Source: Verrucomicrobiota bacterium
GTDB lineage: Bacteria > Verrucomicrobiota > Verrucomicrobiia > Limisphaerales > UBA9464
Assembly (NCBI GenBank): GCA_017309115.1
Contig: JAFLEF010000009.1
Location: 116,641-180,640, forward strand
DNA: 64,000 nucleotides
Reading direction: 5' to 3'
Shown here: positions 44,059 to 53,017 of the stretch, in pieces
Layout of the letters: each line of letters starts with the position of its first letter
Numbering within the stretch: position 1 is the stretch's first letter
The notes under the pieces: generated by a model
The model's database searches: none
Told to the model about the DNA's origin: nothing
What the model saw: only the letters and a program-made list of their open reading frames with translations
Translations under genes and position numbers: made by a program

Positions 44059-44461
44059 GGCAGGAGCAGACCGGGGGATCAGCGTATGCCTCTCCCGTCC
44101 GGAGGAAACCGGAAAGTCAGGCGCACGCTACGGGCAGGGGTGGGACAAGGGCGGTCTGGGTTGGTCTGAGTTGAGAGTTGAAAGTTGAAAGTTGAGAGAC
44201 CGGAAAGCGGGAAGGACGTCGCGAAGCGTTTGGAGTGCGGCAGCCCTCTAGCCCTCTGCCGCTTTGGAGCGGGTAGGGCGACGCTCTGCGGAGCCGTTCG
44301 TGTGTGGAGTAGTGACGCGTGATTCGCCGAACGACCAGGAAGTCGCGCGTCGAGGGCGGGTGGAGGTTGGAATTACCTCTGCACTCGGCAGGGTCGCCCC
44401 GATTTCACCCATTGGCCACTGCGGGCGCAGAACCTGCTTGGTGAGGCAGTCGAAACCGCGA
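44059..44461. other. Divergent intergenic region with a heptamer repeat
   Basis: About 400 bases between imuA and the pseudopilin gene. Four tandem heptamers lie at 44170-44197. The forward frame open from 44264 runs into the pseudopilin, but its first 66 residues look non-coding. Confidence 0.4.
44170..44197. repeat. Four tandem heptamers
   Basis: GTTGAGA, GTTGAAA, GTTGAAA and GTTGAGA follow each other without gaps. Confidence 0.8.
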
Positions 44462-45223
44462 ATGAAAGCCAATTCACGCGCAGGGAGGGAATCCCCGGCC
44501 ATCACGACGGCGTGGAGCAACGCTGGGGTGCAACCTAAATTTCGCACTCTTCAGGCCTGGACCCGTTGGGAAGTCTTGGCCATCGGGGCCGGGATGGCGG
44601 TGTTGGCGGCGATGATCCTGCCCCGTCTGGCCCGCACCAAACAGGGAGTTGAAGGGTCAGAATGCCGCAACAACCTAAAGAATGTTGGGCTGGCCCATCA
44701 GATTTTTGCCTTCGATAACGCCCGCCATTTTCCGATGTCATTGCCCGTGGCAGAGGGAGGCTCCCGGGACTGGCTGGTCCAGGACGTGCCCCAACTCTGG
44801 CGACATTTCCTGGTGTTGAGCAATGAGCTGAGCACCCCACGGATTCTGCATTGTCCCCAAGATCGTCAACATCAGACGGCCGCGCGGTTTACCGTCGCTC
44901 CGCAGGCTCCAACCGAACCGATCTTCGCCGGAGATTCGTTCCTCAGTTACTTCCTCGCTCTCGAAGCCCGACCGGGCGACCCCGCCTCAGTCTTGTCCGG
45001 CGATCGCAATGTGTCCTTGTTGGGATTTGGACTGGGTTCCGGACGGAATCGGCTCCCGGCCCAGGCCCAACCCGGTTTCACTCTGGAACTTCATCAGGGC
45101 CTCGGAAATCGGGTGTTCGGTGACCATCACGTGGAACGGGCGGTCCTCCCCAAAGGCCAGAGCGGTTCGGGTCCCACCGGGCCGGTACTTTCTTCGGGAA
45201 CTCACGTGTGGATTTTACCGTGA
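44462..45223 (+). CDS. Type II-like pseudopilin (DUF1559-related)
   Basis: The ATG at 44462 gives 253 aa; the frame is open to 44264, but the earlier part is not protein-like. One N-terminal hydrophobic helix, WEVLAIGAGMAVLAAMILPRL, then ARTKQGVEGSECRNNLKNVGLA, is the pseudopilin pattern usually seen as FTLIELLVVIAIIAIL. The glutamate is kept but the Phe at +1 and Gly at -1 are not recognisable, so processing by prepilin peptidase is unsure. A compact C-terminal domain (HCPQDRQHQTA, LSYFLAL) follows. Many such genes occur in this phylum, singly. Role in secretion or surface structure is inferred. Confidence 0.7.
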   Translation: MKANSRAGRESPAITTAWSNAGVQPKFRTLQAWTRWEVLAIGAGMAVLAAMILPRLARTKQGVEGSECRNNLKNVGLAHQIFAFDNARHFPMSLPVAEGGSRDWLVQDVPQLWRHFLVLSNELSTPRILHCPQDRQHQTAARFTVAPQAPTEPIFAGDSFLSYFLALEARPGDPASVLSGDRNVSLLGFGLGSGRNRLPAQAQPGFTLELHQGLGNRVFGDHHVERAVLPKGQSGSGPTGPVLSSGTHVWILP

Positions 45224-45326
45224 GGACTGAATTGGTAGCGGGAGTCCGGTGGCTGCTCAGTTTGGATCCCGCGCCGACGGTAACGACGTCATGCGGCTGT
45301 CTCGACGTGCAATTATAGCGTCCGAC

Positions 45327-46262
45327 CTAGTGGCGGCCGGGGTGGAGCCGGTGATTCAGGGCGGAGTAGGCGGCGCCGATCAGGCCGGCATCGAGTCCGG
45401 TTTCGGCGCGGAGAATCGGCAGGTCGCGGTGGACGTCGGACCAGATGTGCCGGCGGGTGGCCTCCAGAAATTCGGTCCAGTAGGGGCCTTGGGATAATCC
45501 TAAGCCGCCGCCCACAATCACCGCTTCGGGATCCAGGACGTTGACCAGCAGCGCGACGGACGCGTGCAGGGCTTCGCCAGCGGATTTCACCACGGCCTGC
45601 GCTGCGACATCCCCGGCCGCGGCGGCGGACAGGACGTCCTGTCCCGAGGTGGCGCCGCCGGGCCGGTGCTGATTGTACCGAGCCACCAACGCCGGACCGG
45701 ACGCCAGTTCCTCCAGGGTTCGTCGGGTGGTTTGGCCGCAGTGTTCGCAGGGGACGCTGAGCGGACTGCTGGCCATGGTGCCGGTGGCGCCCCGGGCGCC
45801 AACGTAGGGTTGTCCCTCAAGCACCAGACACGACGCAATGCCGGTCCCCACCGTGACGTACAGGAACGAGCGGAAGGGTCGGCCGGCACCAAAGCACGCT
45901 TCGGCCCGGGCGGCGGCGCGGACGTCGGCCTCCACGGTGACGGAGCCGAGAAAGCCCAGGGCGGTCTGGACGTCGTGCTGCTTCCAGGGGAGGCAATTCG
46001 CGCTGAGAATCTCGCCGGAGGGAGCGACCAGTTCGCACAGGCCCAGACCGGTTCCCGCCAGGGCCGACGCCGGGATCCCGGCTTCGCGAAGGAGCTCCTG
46101 ACTTAGTTGCGCCAGTTCGGTCAGAACGGCGGCTCCGCCGCGGCCGGGGTGGGTGGGGATCTGACGCCGCAACTCGACTCGGGCGGAAGGAAAGTGGACG
46201 AGGCCGGCGGCAATCTTGGTGCCGCCGACATCCAATCCCAGGGTGAGCAAGCCGTCGGACAC
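45327..46262 (-). CDS. ROK-family sugar kinase
   Basis: This 311-aa protein has the ROK kinase features: LGLDVGGTKIAAGLV for phosphate/ATP binding, VTVEADVRAAARAE around the catalytic Asp, TVGTGIASCLVLEG, and the zinc motif CEHCGQTT (first Cys pair kept). ROK kinases phosphorylate glucose, N-acetylmannosamine, N-acetylglucosamine, allose or fructose. It lies 16 bases after nagB in the same reverse-strand operon, so an amino-sugar or glucose role is plausible. Exact substrate is unknown. Confidence 0.87.
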   Translation of the reverse strand: MSDGLLTLGLDVGGTKIAAGLVHFPSARVELRRQIPTHPGRGGAAVLTELAQLSQELLREAGIPASALAGTGLGLCELVAPSGEILSANCLPWKQHDVQTALGFLGSVTVEADVRAAARAEACFGAGRPFRSFLYVTVGTGIASCLVLEGQPYVGARGATGTMASSPLSVPCEHCGQTTRRTLEELASGPALVARYNQHRPGGATSGQDVLSAAAAGDVAAQAVVKSAGEALHASVALLVNVLDPEAVIVGGGLGLSQGPYWTEFLEATRRHIWSDVHRDLPILRAETGLDAGLIGAAYSALNHRLHPGRH

Positions 46263-46278
46263 GGGAAGGCGGGGAGGG

Positions 46279-46986
46279 TTACGATCCGGCGGCGGCGCGG
46301 TCGAGGAAGAGGTGAACCTCCGGATGAGACTGGAGGAAGGACGCCGGGCAGGCGGAGGAAATCGGTCCCCGGGTCATCGCGCGAACCGCCGCCGTTTTGT
46401 GCGATCCGTAGGCCAGGATGATGACCCGCCGGGCTGCGAGCACGGTCTTCAAGCCCACGGTGACGCCTTGGTTCGGAGCATAGTGTCCGCCGAACCAAAG
46501 TCGGTTGGCTTCCACCGAGATGGATTCCAGGTCGAGCACCCGACCCACGGAATCCGGTGCGCTGCCCGGCTCGTTGAAGCCCAGATGCCCGTTTTGGCCC
46601 AGGCCCAGCACGATCGCATCGAGGCCGCCGGCGGCTTCAATCCGGCGTTCCTGCGCCTGCACGCTGGCGAGGGCGTCCTCGGGAAGGGAACTGATGGTGA
46701 AGAATTGATCCGGCTGGAGATTCCAGGCCTCGGCCACCGTTCGCCGCAGCAGATTGGCGCAGTTGCGGGGTTCTTCGAGAGGAACCCCGACGTACTCATC
46801 GAGCGCGAAGACCCGGAGCTGCGGCAGCGCCAGCTTGCGCAGGGCGATGCGCTGATAGAGATCGAGCGGACTGTTGCCGGCGGCCACCATCAGCGTGCGG
46901 ACCCGACCCGAGGACAGCCAGCCAGCCAGCAGGCTCTCGGCGGCCTCGTTGGCGGGATCGGCGGTGGCGTGGAGAGAGAGGTTCAT
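46279..46986 (-). CDS. nagB: NagB-like glucosamine-6-phosphate deaminase
   Basis: This 235-aa protein has the NagB signatures FALDEYVG, GLGQNGHLGFNEPGS and VTVGLKTVL, which bind sugar phosphate and contain the catalytic Asp/Glu/His residues. It probably converts glucosamine-6-phosphate to fructose-6-phosphate and ammonia; related 6-phosphogluconolactonases lack the FNEPGS form. Its ATG at 46986 overlaps the stop of the homocysteine methyltransferase gene by four bases. ROK kinase and NagB together point to amino-sugar use. Confidence 0.87.
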   Translation of the reverse strand: MNLSLHATADPANEAAESLLAGWLSSGRVRTLMVAAGNSPLDLYQRIALRKLALPQLRVFALDEYVGVPLEEPRNCANLLRRTVAEAWNLQPDQFFTISSLPEDALASVQAQERRIEAAGGLDAIVLGLGQNGHLGFNEPGSAPDSVGRVLDLESISVEANRLWFGGHYAPNQGVTVGLKTVLAARRVIILAYGSHKTAAVRAMTRGPISSACPASFLQSHPEVHLFLDRAAAGS

Positions 46987-47924
46987 GGAGTGGCGAGCCC
47001 GTCGGCGAGGGCGCGAATGTAGGCGGCATTACAACCACAGCAGCCGCCGAGGTAACCGATTCCCTCGGCCCGGGCAACGCGACCGAATTCGAGGAACTCC
47101 TTGCGGGAAACTTGAATCGTTTCCAGGTCATCCGGGAACGCGGGCTGACGCGTGAAGCAATGGCAGGTGTCGGTGGTGCGAAACGCGGCGGGTTGGGCGG
47201 CGAGGGGGACGGGCGAAGCGGCGCGCATTTCCCGGAGCAACGGCAGCATGCGGGAGGGTTCCTGTTCGCAGTTGGCCCCCACGGCCAGGGCGCCTTCGTC
47301 GGCCATGACCCGGGCGCATTCGGCGGGAGTGAAGCCATCCGTGCACTGCGTGATCAGCGGTCGGAAACTCATGGTGGCAATCGCCGGCAGTCCGGCTTCG
47401 GCGGCGCACTTCAGGGCCACCTTCATTTCGGCCAGATGAAAGAAGGTTTCGAGCAACAGAAAATCGACTCCGGCGTCTTTGAGCAGACGAATCTGTTCCG
47501 CCAGGTGATCCCGGGAACGGTCCAGTGAAGCCATGCCTTCGCGTTCGGTCAGTTGGGTGCGAGAAACGCTGCCAGCCACCAGGGCCCGATCCCCGGCGAC
47601 GTCCCGGGCGAGGCGGACGGCGGCGGCGTTGATACGTTCGGTTTCGGTGCCGTAGCCGGCCCGGTTGAGCTTTTCCCGAGTGCCGAAAAAGGTCAGGGCC
47701 TGCAGCACCTGGGAGCCGGCTCCGAGGAACTCGCGGTGAAGTTCCCGCAGGGCTTCAGGTTGCTCGATCGCGACCTCGGGGGTGAACTGACCGCTGCCGC
47801 GGCCGGTGCCGACTTTTTCCCGGCGCGATCCGCTGTCCACGTAGCCGCGCCGTTCGAGTTCAATCAGGTAGCCGCCGTCTCCCAGGAGGACGCCGTCTTT
47901 CAGGAGTTGTTGAATGGAGTTCAT
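46983..47924 (-). CDS. Homocysteine S-methyltransferase family protein
   Basis: The ATG at 47924 gives 313 aa (MNSIQQLLKDGVLLGDGG). The zinc-binding cysteines of the family are present: C in VGANCEQEPSRM and the pair in YLGGCCGCNAAYIR. GDGGYLIELERRGY resembles betaine-homocysteine methyltransferases. The substrate methyl donor (betaine, S-methylmethionine or other) is not determinable. Being coupled to nagB and ROK genes is unusual for a methionine-cycle enzyme. Confidence 0.85.
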   Translation of the reverse strand: MNSIQQLLKDGVLLGDGGYLIELERRGYVDSGSRREKVGTGRGSGQFTPEVAIEQPEALRELHREFLGAGSQVLQALTFFGTREKLNRAGYGTETERINAAAVRLARDVAGDRALVAGSVSRTQLTEREGMASLDRSRDHLAEQIRLLKDAGVDFLLLETFFHLAEMKVALKCAAEAGLPAIATMSFRPLITQCTDGFTPAECARVMADEGALAVGANCEQEPSRMLPLLREMRAASPVPLAAQPAAFRTTDTCHCFTRQPAFPDDLETIQVSRKEFLEFGRVARAEGIGYLGGCCGCNAAYIRALADGLATP

Positions 47925-47939
47925 AACCAAGGGGGAAAA

Positions 47940-48830
47940 TCAGGAAGTGGAGGTCGGGGTGGGGGTCGGAGAGGTCGGAGATTCGAGCGCCAGGGCCGCG
48001 ACGGCCAGCAGGGCCAAGGTGAGTCCGCCGAGTTCGCGGGGTCCGGGCCGTTCGTTAAAGGCCAGGTAGGCGATGGGCAGACTGATGAGCGGGTAGAGTC
48101 CGGCGAGCGGGGCGATGACCGAGGCTTTGCCGTTGCGGGCGAACGCGAACAGGAGCGCGAAGTTGCCGAGCGCAAAGGCAAAGCCGAGCAGGAGAACCAG
48201 CAGCCAGGTCTGCGCGCTTTTGCCGGTGGGCCAGGGATCCTGGAAAACGAGCACGCCGGCCACCGGGACGAAGGACAGCAGGAACCAAAGCGTCGCCTCC
48301 TCGCCGGAGATGTTCTGGGTCGACAGCTTCTGCAAGAGCGCGGCCACGCCCCACAGGCCGATCGGGACCAGGGCCAGCAACAACCAGGGGGACAGGTAGC
48401 CCTCCTGGGACGGGACATTGAAGAGGTAGATGGCGGCCAACGAAAGAGCGACGCCGGTTTGTTGGATGCGATTGAGGCGTTCGCGCAGAAACACCACAGC
48501 CAGCAGCACCGTCACCAGGGGATACAACGCCGTGAGCGGGACCACCGTGGCGGCGCGGGCGCCGCGGCTGAGGGCGTCGTAATAGGCCAGATTTCCCAGG
48601 CTGGTGAGAACTCCGGCGGCCAGGGCCCAGAGAATTCCCCGGGAGCGGCGGCCGGTGACCGTCCAATTGCGGGAGACCGCGAGCATTCCGATCACCGGGA
48701 TTAGACCCAGGGTGGAAAATGCCTGCTGCTGGGAGGCCGTGAGGGCTTCGCCAATCAGGCGGGCGAGGATGGCCCAGACTCCCCAGCAGAGAATCGCGAC
48801 CCAGGTCCAGATGAGCCACGGTTGCATCAT
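47940..48830 (-). CDS. EamA/DMT-family transporter
   Basis: The ATG at 48830 (MMQPWLIWTWVAILCWGVWAIL) gives 296 aa with ten hydrophobic segments in two EamA repeats, typical of drug/metabolite transporters. A segment ALSRGARAATVVPLTALYPLVTVL and the second-repeat FARNGKASVIAPLAGLYPLISL mark the two halves. It is 15 bases upstream of the methyltransferase, so the locus may move a metabolite. The C-terminal tail is Thr/Pro-Ser-rich. Confidence 0.85.
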   Translation of the reverse strand: MMQPWLIWTWVAILCWGVWAILARLIGEALTASQQQAFSTLGLIPVIGMLAVSRNWTVTGRRSRGILWALAAGVLTSLGNLAYYDALSRGARAATVVPLTALYPLVTVLLAVVFLRERLNRIQQTGVALSLAAIYLFNVPSQEGYLSPWLLLALVPIGLWGVAALLQKLSTQNISGEEATLWFLLSFVPVAGVLVFQDPWPTGKSAQTWLLVLLLGFAFALGNFALLFAFARNGKASVIAPLAGLYPLISLPIAYLAFNERPGPRELGGLTLALLAVAALALESPTSPTPTPTSTS

Positions 48831-49006
48831 GCGAGCGGGAGGCAGGCGTGCGCCCGTCGGGAAAAAGGAAAGCCTGCGCAAGACGTGTCGTCAGGGGTGG
48901 GGACCTCGAATCGACACATCCAAGCACCCGTGGGAGAGAGCGGGTGTGCGCAGGCAAAAGGGGAACGGCGAAGACGGAGCGGCTGTGAAGAGCGGGTGGA
49001 CATGGC

Positions 49007-50113
49007 TCAGTGTTCGCGGGTGCGGTCGTGTTGACGATGCGCCGCTTCGAGTTGGGGCGCCGAAAAGGACAGCGGATGAAAACTGCTTTGGAGCGCGAGC
49101 GTTCGACCTTCCTGCACTGATTGCCGGGCACGTTCGATCAACTCGAGCACGTGCAGGGCGTGCTCCGGGGGCAGGGCGGGAGAACGACCCGACATCAGGG
49201 CCTCCACCAAATCCCGCAGTCCATCGGTCCAGGGCCAGTCGGGATGCGTCTCGCCGAACACCTGCCAGCATCCGGCGGAGTTTTGCCACAGTTCATAGCC
49301 CTGCGGATCCCAATCATCGCCGAGCATCTGGAGCGTTCCCTCCGTTCCGTAAAGCTCCACCGCCGGGCCGCGGGATTGTTGCAGCGTGAACCCGGTGGTG
49401 ACGGTGGCGAGGGTTCCGTTGGCGAACTCCACCAGGACCTGGGCGTTGTCCTCGGCTTCGACCCGAATCGTGCGTCCCTGAATCTCCCGTTCCGGAATCG
49501 CCACCCCCGCCAGCGCGGTGACCCGGCGCGCCGGGCCAAGCAATCCGGTGAGGGTGGTGAAGCAGTAGATGCCCAGGTCGAGCAGACACCCGCCGCCGGG
49601 CTGATAAAACCACTCGTTCCACCATGGACCCGACCAGCCGTAGCGGGCGCGGGCGAGACACGGTCGGCCAATGTCGCCCCGGGCCAGTCGGGCGCCCAAG
49701 ATTTGGAAGGTGGGGCTCAGCGGGGTGAACGGGGCGGCGACCAGGTGCCGTCCGCGTTGCCGCGCCAGGTCCTGTAGGGCGCAGGCTTCCGACCAGTCGG
49801 TGGCCAGGGGTTTCTCCACCAGCACATGCTTGCCGGCTTCCAGCGCCGCCCGAACGAGTGGTCCGTGCGAAGGCATGGACGTCAGCACCACCACCAGTTC
49901 GGAGTCGCCGGCCAGAAGCGTCGTCGCGTCGGTCGTGAAGGGAACTTCGCCGAACAGATTGCGGACCGAATCCCGCTGATGTTCCCGCGCGCAGATGCCC
50001 TGGACCGTAAGCAATCCGCGCTGCTCCAGACGGGAGATCAGGGGATGATACGCCCCCAGCACATTGCCCCCGCCGATGAGGCCGAGGCGCACGGGTGTGG
50101 AGCGGGACGTCAT
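49007..50113 (-). CDS. Gfo/Idh/MocA family oxidoreductase
   Basis: This 368-aa enzyme has the N-terminal glycine motif LGLIGGGNVLGAY, the EKP motif (HVLVEKPLATDW) and the C-terminal domain with GGGCLLDLGIYCFTTL, which carries the family active-site Asp and aromatic residues. It lies three bases downstream of a DUF1080 lipoprotein gene. Oxidation of a sugar at C3 followed by hydrolysis by DUF1080 proteins is a known pathway in related bacteria, so it may create or use 3-keto sugars here. Confidence 0.85.
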   Translation of the reverse strand: MTSRSTPVRLGLIGGGNVLGAYHPLISRLEQRGLLTVQGICAREHQRDSVRNLFGEVPFTTDATTLLAGDSELVVVLTSMPSHGPLVRAALEAGKHVLVEKPLATDWSEACALQDLARQRGRHLVAAPFTPLSPTFQILGARLARGDIGRPCLARARYGWSGPWWNEWFYQPGGGCLLDLGIYCFTTLTGLLGPARRVTALAGVAIPEREIQGRTIRVEAEDNAQVLVEFANGTLATVTTGFTLQQSRGPAVELYGTEGTLQMLGDDWDPQGYELWQNSAGCWQVFGETHPDWPWTDGLRDLVEALMSGRSPALPPEHALHVLELIERARQSVQEGRTLALQSSFHPLSFSAPQLEAAHRQHDRTREH

Positions 50114-50116
50114 GGA

Positions 50117-51010
50117 TCAGAGTCCGTCGGTGAGTCCAGCGGCGGCGAGCACGTGCGGGGGAATCTCCGGAAGAGAGCGCACGCGCAGGCGTCGGAAGTA
50201 GGTTTCGGCGCCTTCGCTCTGGAGTTGCAGGAGTCCGCGAGTGACCGGTTCCTCACGTCCGTCCACCCGACGCCGGGCGTGGGTGAGGGCGAGGTTGACC
50301 TGACCGTTGAGGAAGTGGACGGCGGTCTGGCCGACGCACATCAGTTCCACCGTGTTCCATTGGCCGCGGGGGAACTCGCGATCGGCGGAGTTGAGAATGC
50401 CCGCTGAGACGCCCCGGTACCAGCGGCCCTGAGGATCGAAGCGGATGGCCTGGTCGGCATAGCGGCGCTGAGGTACCGGAATGTCCTGACCCCGAATGTC
50501 CACCACGATGCGTTGTCCGTGGATCCCGGGAACGCTCCAAAAATCACCGGTCTCGCCGCCTTCGAGCAGGCCGAGTTCCAGCGACTCGATCCAGCCGGTC
50601 TCGGGATTCGGATCCGGCAGGCCATGATAGAGGAGTCCGCTGTCGCGGGGTTCGGTCAGGCGGGGAGGAAAGCGGAGTTCGCCCCACTTGAACTGGAGTT
50701 CCAGATGATAGTTCCCGAACTCCTCGGTCGTGCGCAGACCGCCCAGACCTTCCCCGGACACGCGAATGGCAGCCTCGCCGTCGGTCTCAACCACCTGGAA
50801 GACACTTCGGGGATCGCGGGTGTCGGCCTGTCCGGGAGGATGGCCGAGGTCAATGACCCAACCGGAGAGGTCGCGTCGATTGAACAGGCTTCGCCAGGGG
50901 CCGGGTCGGGTGGAGGTCGTCTGGCATCCGGCGAGCAGTGGCAGCGTGGCGAGGGCGCCCAGGAAGTGCCGACGCGAAGGGAGGAACGGAGACGTCGGAG
51001 GGCGGGTCAT
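50117..51010 (-). CDS. DUF1080 (3-keto-disaccharide hydrolase-like) lipoprotein
   Basis: The ATG at 51010 gives 297 aa. The N-terminus SRRHFLGALATLPLLAGCQTT combines a twin-arginine-like signal with a lipobox (LAGC), so the protein is probably a lipoprotein. The body is a concanavalin-like DUF1080 domain (RSLFNRRDLSGWVID, NYHLELQFKWGE, WNTVELMCVGQTAVHFLNG, GLLQLQSEGAETYFRRLRVR). DUF1080 proteins include 3-keto-disaccharide hydrolases. It overlaps the preceding DUF1080 gene by four bases. Confidence 0.87.
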   Translation of the reverse strand: MTRPPTSPFLPSRRHFLGALATLPLLAGCQTTSTRPGPWRSLFNRRDLSGWVIDLGHPPGQADTRDPRSVFQVVETDGEAAIRVSGEGLGGLRTTEEFGNYHLELQFKWGELRFPPRLTEPRDSGLLYHGLPDPNPETGWIESLELGLLEGGETGDFWSVPGIHGQRIVVDIRGQDIPVPQRRYADQAIRFDPQGRWYRGVSAGILNSADREFPRGQWNTVELMCVGQTAVHFLNGQVNLALTHARRRVDGREEPVTRGLLQLQSEGAETYFRRLRVRSLPEIPPHVLAAAGLTDGL

Positions 51011-51666
51011 GGCGGGAGATCCTTGAGTCGGAGTTGGCGAAAGCGAACGGTTTTCCCGTCGTCGTAGTTTTGCAGACCGATGAATCCCGCGGCGCTGCGT
51101 TGGTCGGGATCGGTCCAGGTGGTGACCACTTCGCCATTGATGCGAACGGTGTAGTGGTGTCCGACGGCGACGATCTCGAGGGTGTTCCATTCGCCAGCCG
51201 GTTTGGTGTTGGCTCGCAGCGAGGCTTGGAACGGATAAATCGAGCCGGTCCGCCAGGTGGGATTCTCGGGAGCGGGTTCCGGATCCCCGATTTCCACTTC
51301 GTGACCCTGCTTCACCGCATTCCACGGATCGTTGCCGGGATCGGGAAAGCGCAGGAAGACCCCGGTGTCGGCGCCGGTTTGTTCCTGCACGAACTCGGCG
51401 CGCAGAATGAAGTTGGTGAACATTCGTCCGGAGAACCACCAGAGACCCATGCCGCCCTGCGGGGTGGCGACGCCCTGGGAGACGGTGAAGCTTCCGGGAC
51501 CACATTGTTTCCAACCCGGCAGTTCCAGCAGCGATATGAAATGGGATTCCTCGGCCGAACTGGACGGGGCGGAAGGGAGTGCACCGCGGGATCCGGATGA
51601 CGATCCGCACCCTGGGAACAGCAGGGTTCCGAATCCCAACAGGATCCATGGCAGAAGAAAACGCAT
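51007..51666 (-). CDS. DUF1080 domain lipoprotein
   Basis: The ATG at 51666 (MRFLLPWILLGFGTLLFPGC) gives 219 aa with a lipobox at C20. The DUF1080 jelly roll follows (FTNFILRAEFVQEQTGADTG split by loops, GEWNTLEIVAVGHHYTVRING, GFIGLQNYDDGKTVRFRQLRLK). It is the first gene of a reverse-strand operon with a second DUF1080 protein and an oxidoreductase. The regulator at 51833 is divergent. Confidence 0.85.
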   Translation of the reverse strand: MRFLLPWILLGFGTLLFPGCGSSSGSRGALPSAPSSSAEESHFISLLELPGWKQCGPGSFTVSQGVATPQGGMGLWWFSGRMFTNFILRAEFVQEQTGADTGVFLRFPDPGNDPWNAVKQGHEVEIGDPEPAPENPTWRTGSIYPFQASLRANTKPAGEWNTLEIVAVGHHYTVRINGEVVTTWTDPDQRSAAGFIGLQNYDDGKTVRFRQLRLKDLPP

Positions 51667-51832
51667 GGCTTCGGGGCTCCTTGTAGGGAGTCGTCGTCGG
51701 GTTCGCAATGGAACCGCGTCCATTAAAAACTGAGATTTCGTCCGGGGACCGCGATGGGTGATTCCCGCGGGGAGAGTCCGCTTGAGGGATTGCCGAGCGC
51801 TCACCAAGCGAGGAGGGTGGCGGACAAATTCC

Positions 51833-53005
51833 ATGCCCCGAGCGAAGACCTCACGAACATGTCCCCGGGTGGCGGTGTGTGTGGACAAGACCAGCACCTA
51901 CGGCCGGGGTGTGCTGCGCGGCATTGCGGAGTATGTCGAGGTCCATGGTCCGTGGTCGCTGTGCCTGGATCATCATGCCTCCGGGCATTACACCGGTGAC
52001 TGGTTGCGGCACTGGACGGGTGATGGCGTGTTGGCCTACGTGGACACGCCCCGATTGGCGGAGCAATTGCGGCGATCCGGGATTCCCGCGGTGGAATTAT
52101 TCGGAACCCGACTGGATCTGGAACTGCCCCAGGTGGCCAACGACGAAGTGGCGTTCGGACGCCTGGCCGCGGAACATCTGCTGCAGCGACGCTTTCAGCA
52201 CTTTGGCTTCAGTGGCTATCGGCAGGCCCAGTGGTCGGATCGTCGTTTGTTCGGCTTTCGCGAGCGCTTGGCCGAGGCGGGTTTTGCCACGGCCTCCCTG
52301 TTGAGCAGTCAGGTCAGCGGATCCCTGGCTGATTGGGAACGGGCGCAGGAAGAGATTGTCCGCTGGTTGGAACCGTTGCCCAAGCCGCTGGGCGTGATGG
52401 CCTGCAGCGATCGCCATGCTCTGCGGGTGCTGGATGCCTGCCGGCGGGCGGGTTTTGCGGTGCCGGAGGAAGTGGCCGTGCTCGGGGTCGACAACGATGA
52501 GGAAACGTGCCGCCTCGCCGACCCACCGCTGACCAGTGTGATCGATCAGGCCCCGCGCATTGGTTATGAAGCCGCGCGCTGGCTGGATCTCTTGATGCAG
52601 GGCCGTCCGTTGGAGGAACCGGGGCGTCGTCTTCTCATTCCCCCCGCGGGTGTGGCCACCCGGCGCTCAACGGAAACCACGGCAATCTCGGATCCCCTGG
52701 TGGCCCGAGCGGCGCGCCAGATTCGCGAGCGGGCCTGCGACGGCCTGACCGTGCCGGAATTGCTGAAGGAACTGCGCATTTCCCGTACGTCTTTTTACGA
52801 CCGCTTCCACGAGGAATTGGGCCGCTCACCGCATCAGGAAATCTTGCGGGTCAAGTTGGACCGGGTGCGTCAGCTGCTCACGCAGACCACGCAATCGCTG
52901 GAACAGATCGCCGCGACGGCTGGCTTCAAACACGCCGAGTATTTGCAGGTGGCCTTCAAGCGGGAGGTCGGCATGACCCCGGGCACCTACCGACGTTCGC
53001 ACTGA
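51833..53005 (+). CDS. XylR-like transcriptional regulator (LacI-type sensor + AraC HTH)
   Basis: The ATG at 51833 gives 390 aa. Residues about 10-275 form a periplasmic-binding-protein-like sensor (RVAVCVDKTSTYGRGVLRGI, GVMACSDRHALRVLDACR, VLGVDNDEETCRLADPPLTSV split) and residues about 285-390 an AraC-type pair of HTH motifs (LTVPELLKELRISRTSFYDR, LEQIAATAGFKHAEYLQVAF). This hybrid is common in the phylum and senses sugars. It diverges from the DUF1080 operon over about 165 bases and probably controls it. Confidence 0.88.
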   Translation: MPRAKTSRTCPRVAVCVDKTSTYGRGVLRGIAEYVEVHGPWSLCLDHHASGHYTGDWLRHWTGDGVLAYVDTPRLAEQLRRSGIPAVELFGTRLDLELPQVANDEVAFGRLAAEHLLQRRFQHFGFSGYRQAQWSDRRLFGFRERLAEAGFATASLLSSQVSGSLADWERAQEEIVRWLEPLPKPLGVMACSDRHALRVLDACRRAGFAVPEEVAVLGVDNDEETCRLADPPLTSVIDQAPRIGYEAARWLDLLMQGRPLEEPGRRLLIPPAGVATRRSTETTAISDPLVARAARQIRERACDGLTVPELLKELRISRTSFYDRFHEELGRSPHQEILRVKLDRVRQLLTQTTQSLEQIAATAGFKHAEYLQVAFKREVGMTPGTYRRSH

Positions 53006-53017
53006 CGCGGTCGGGTT

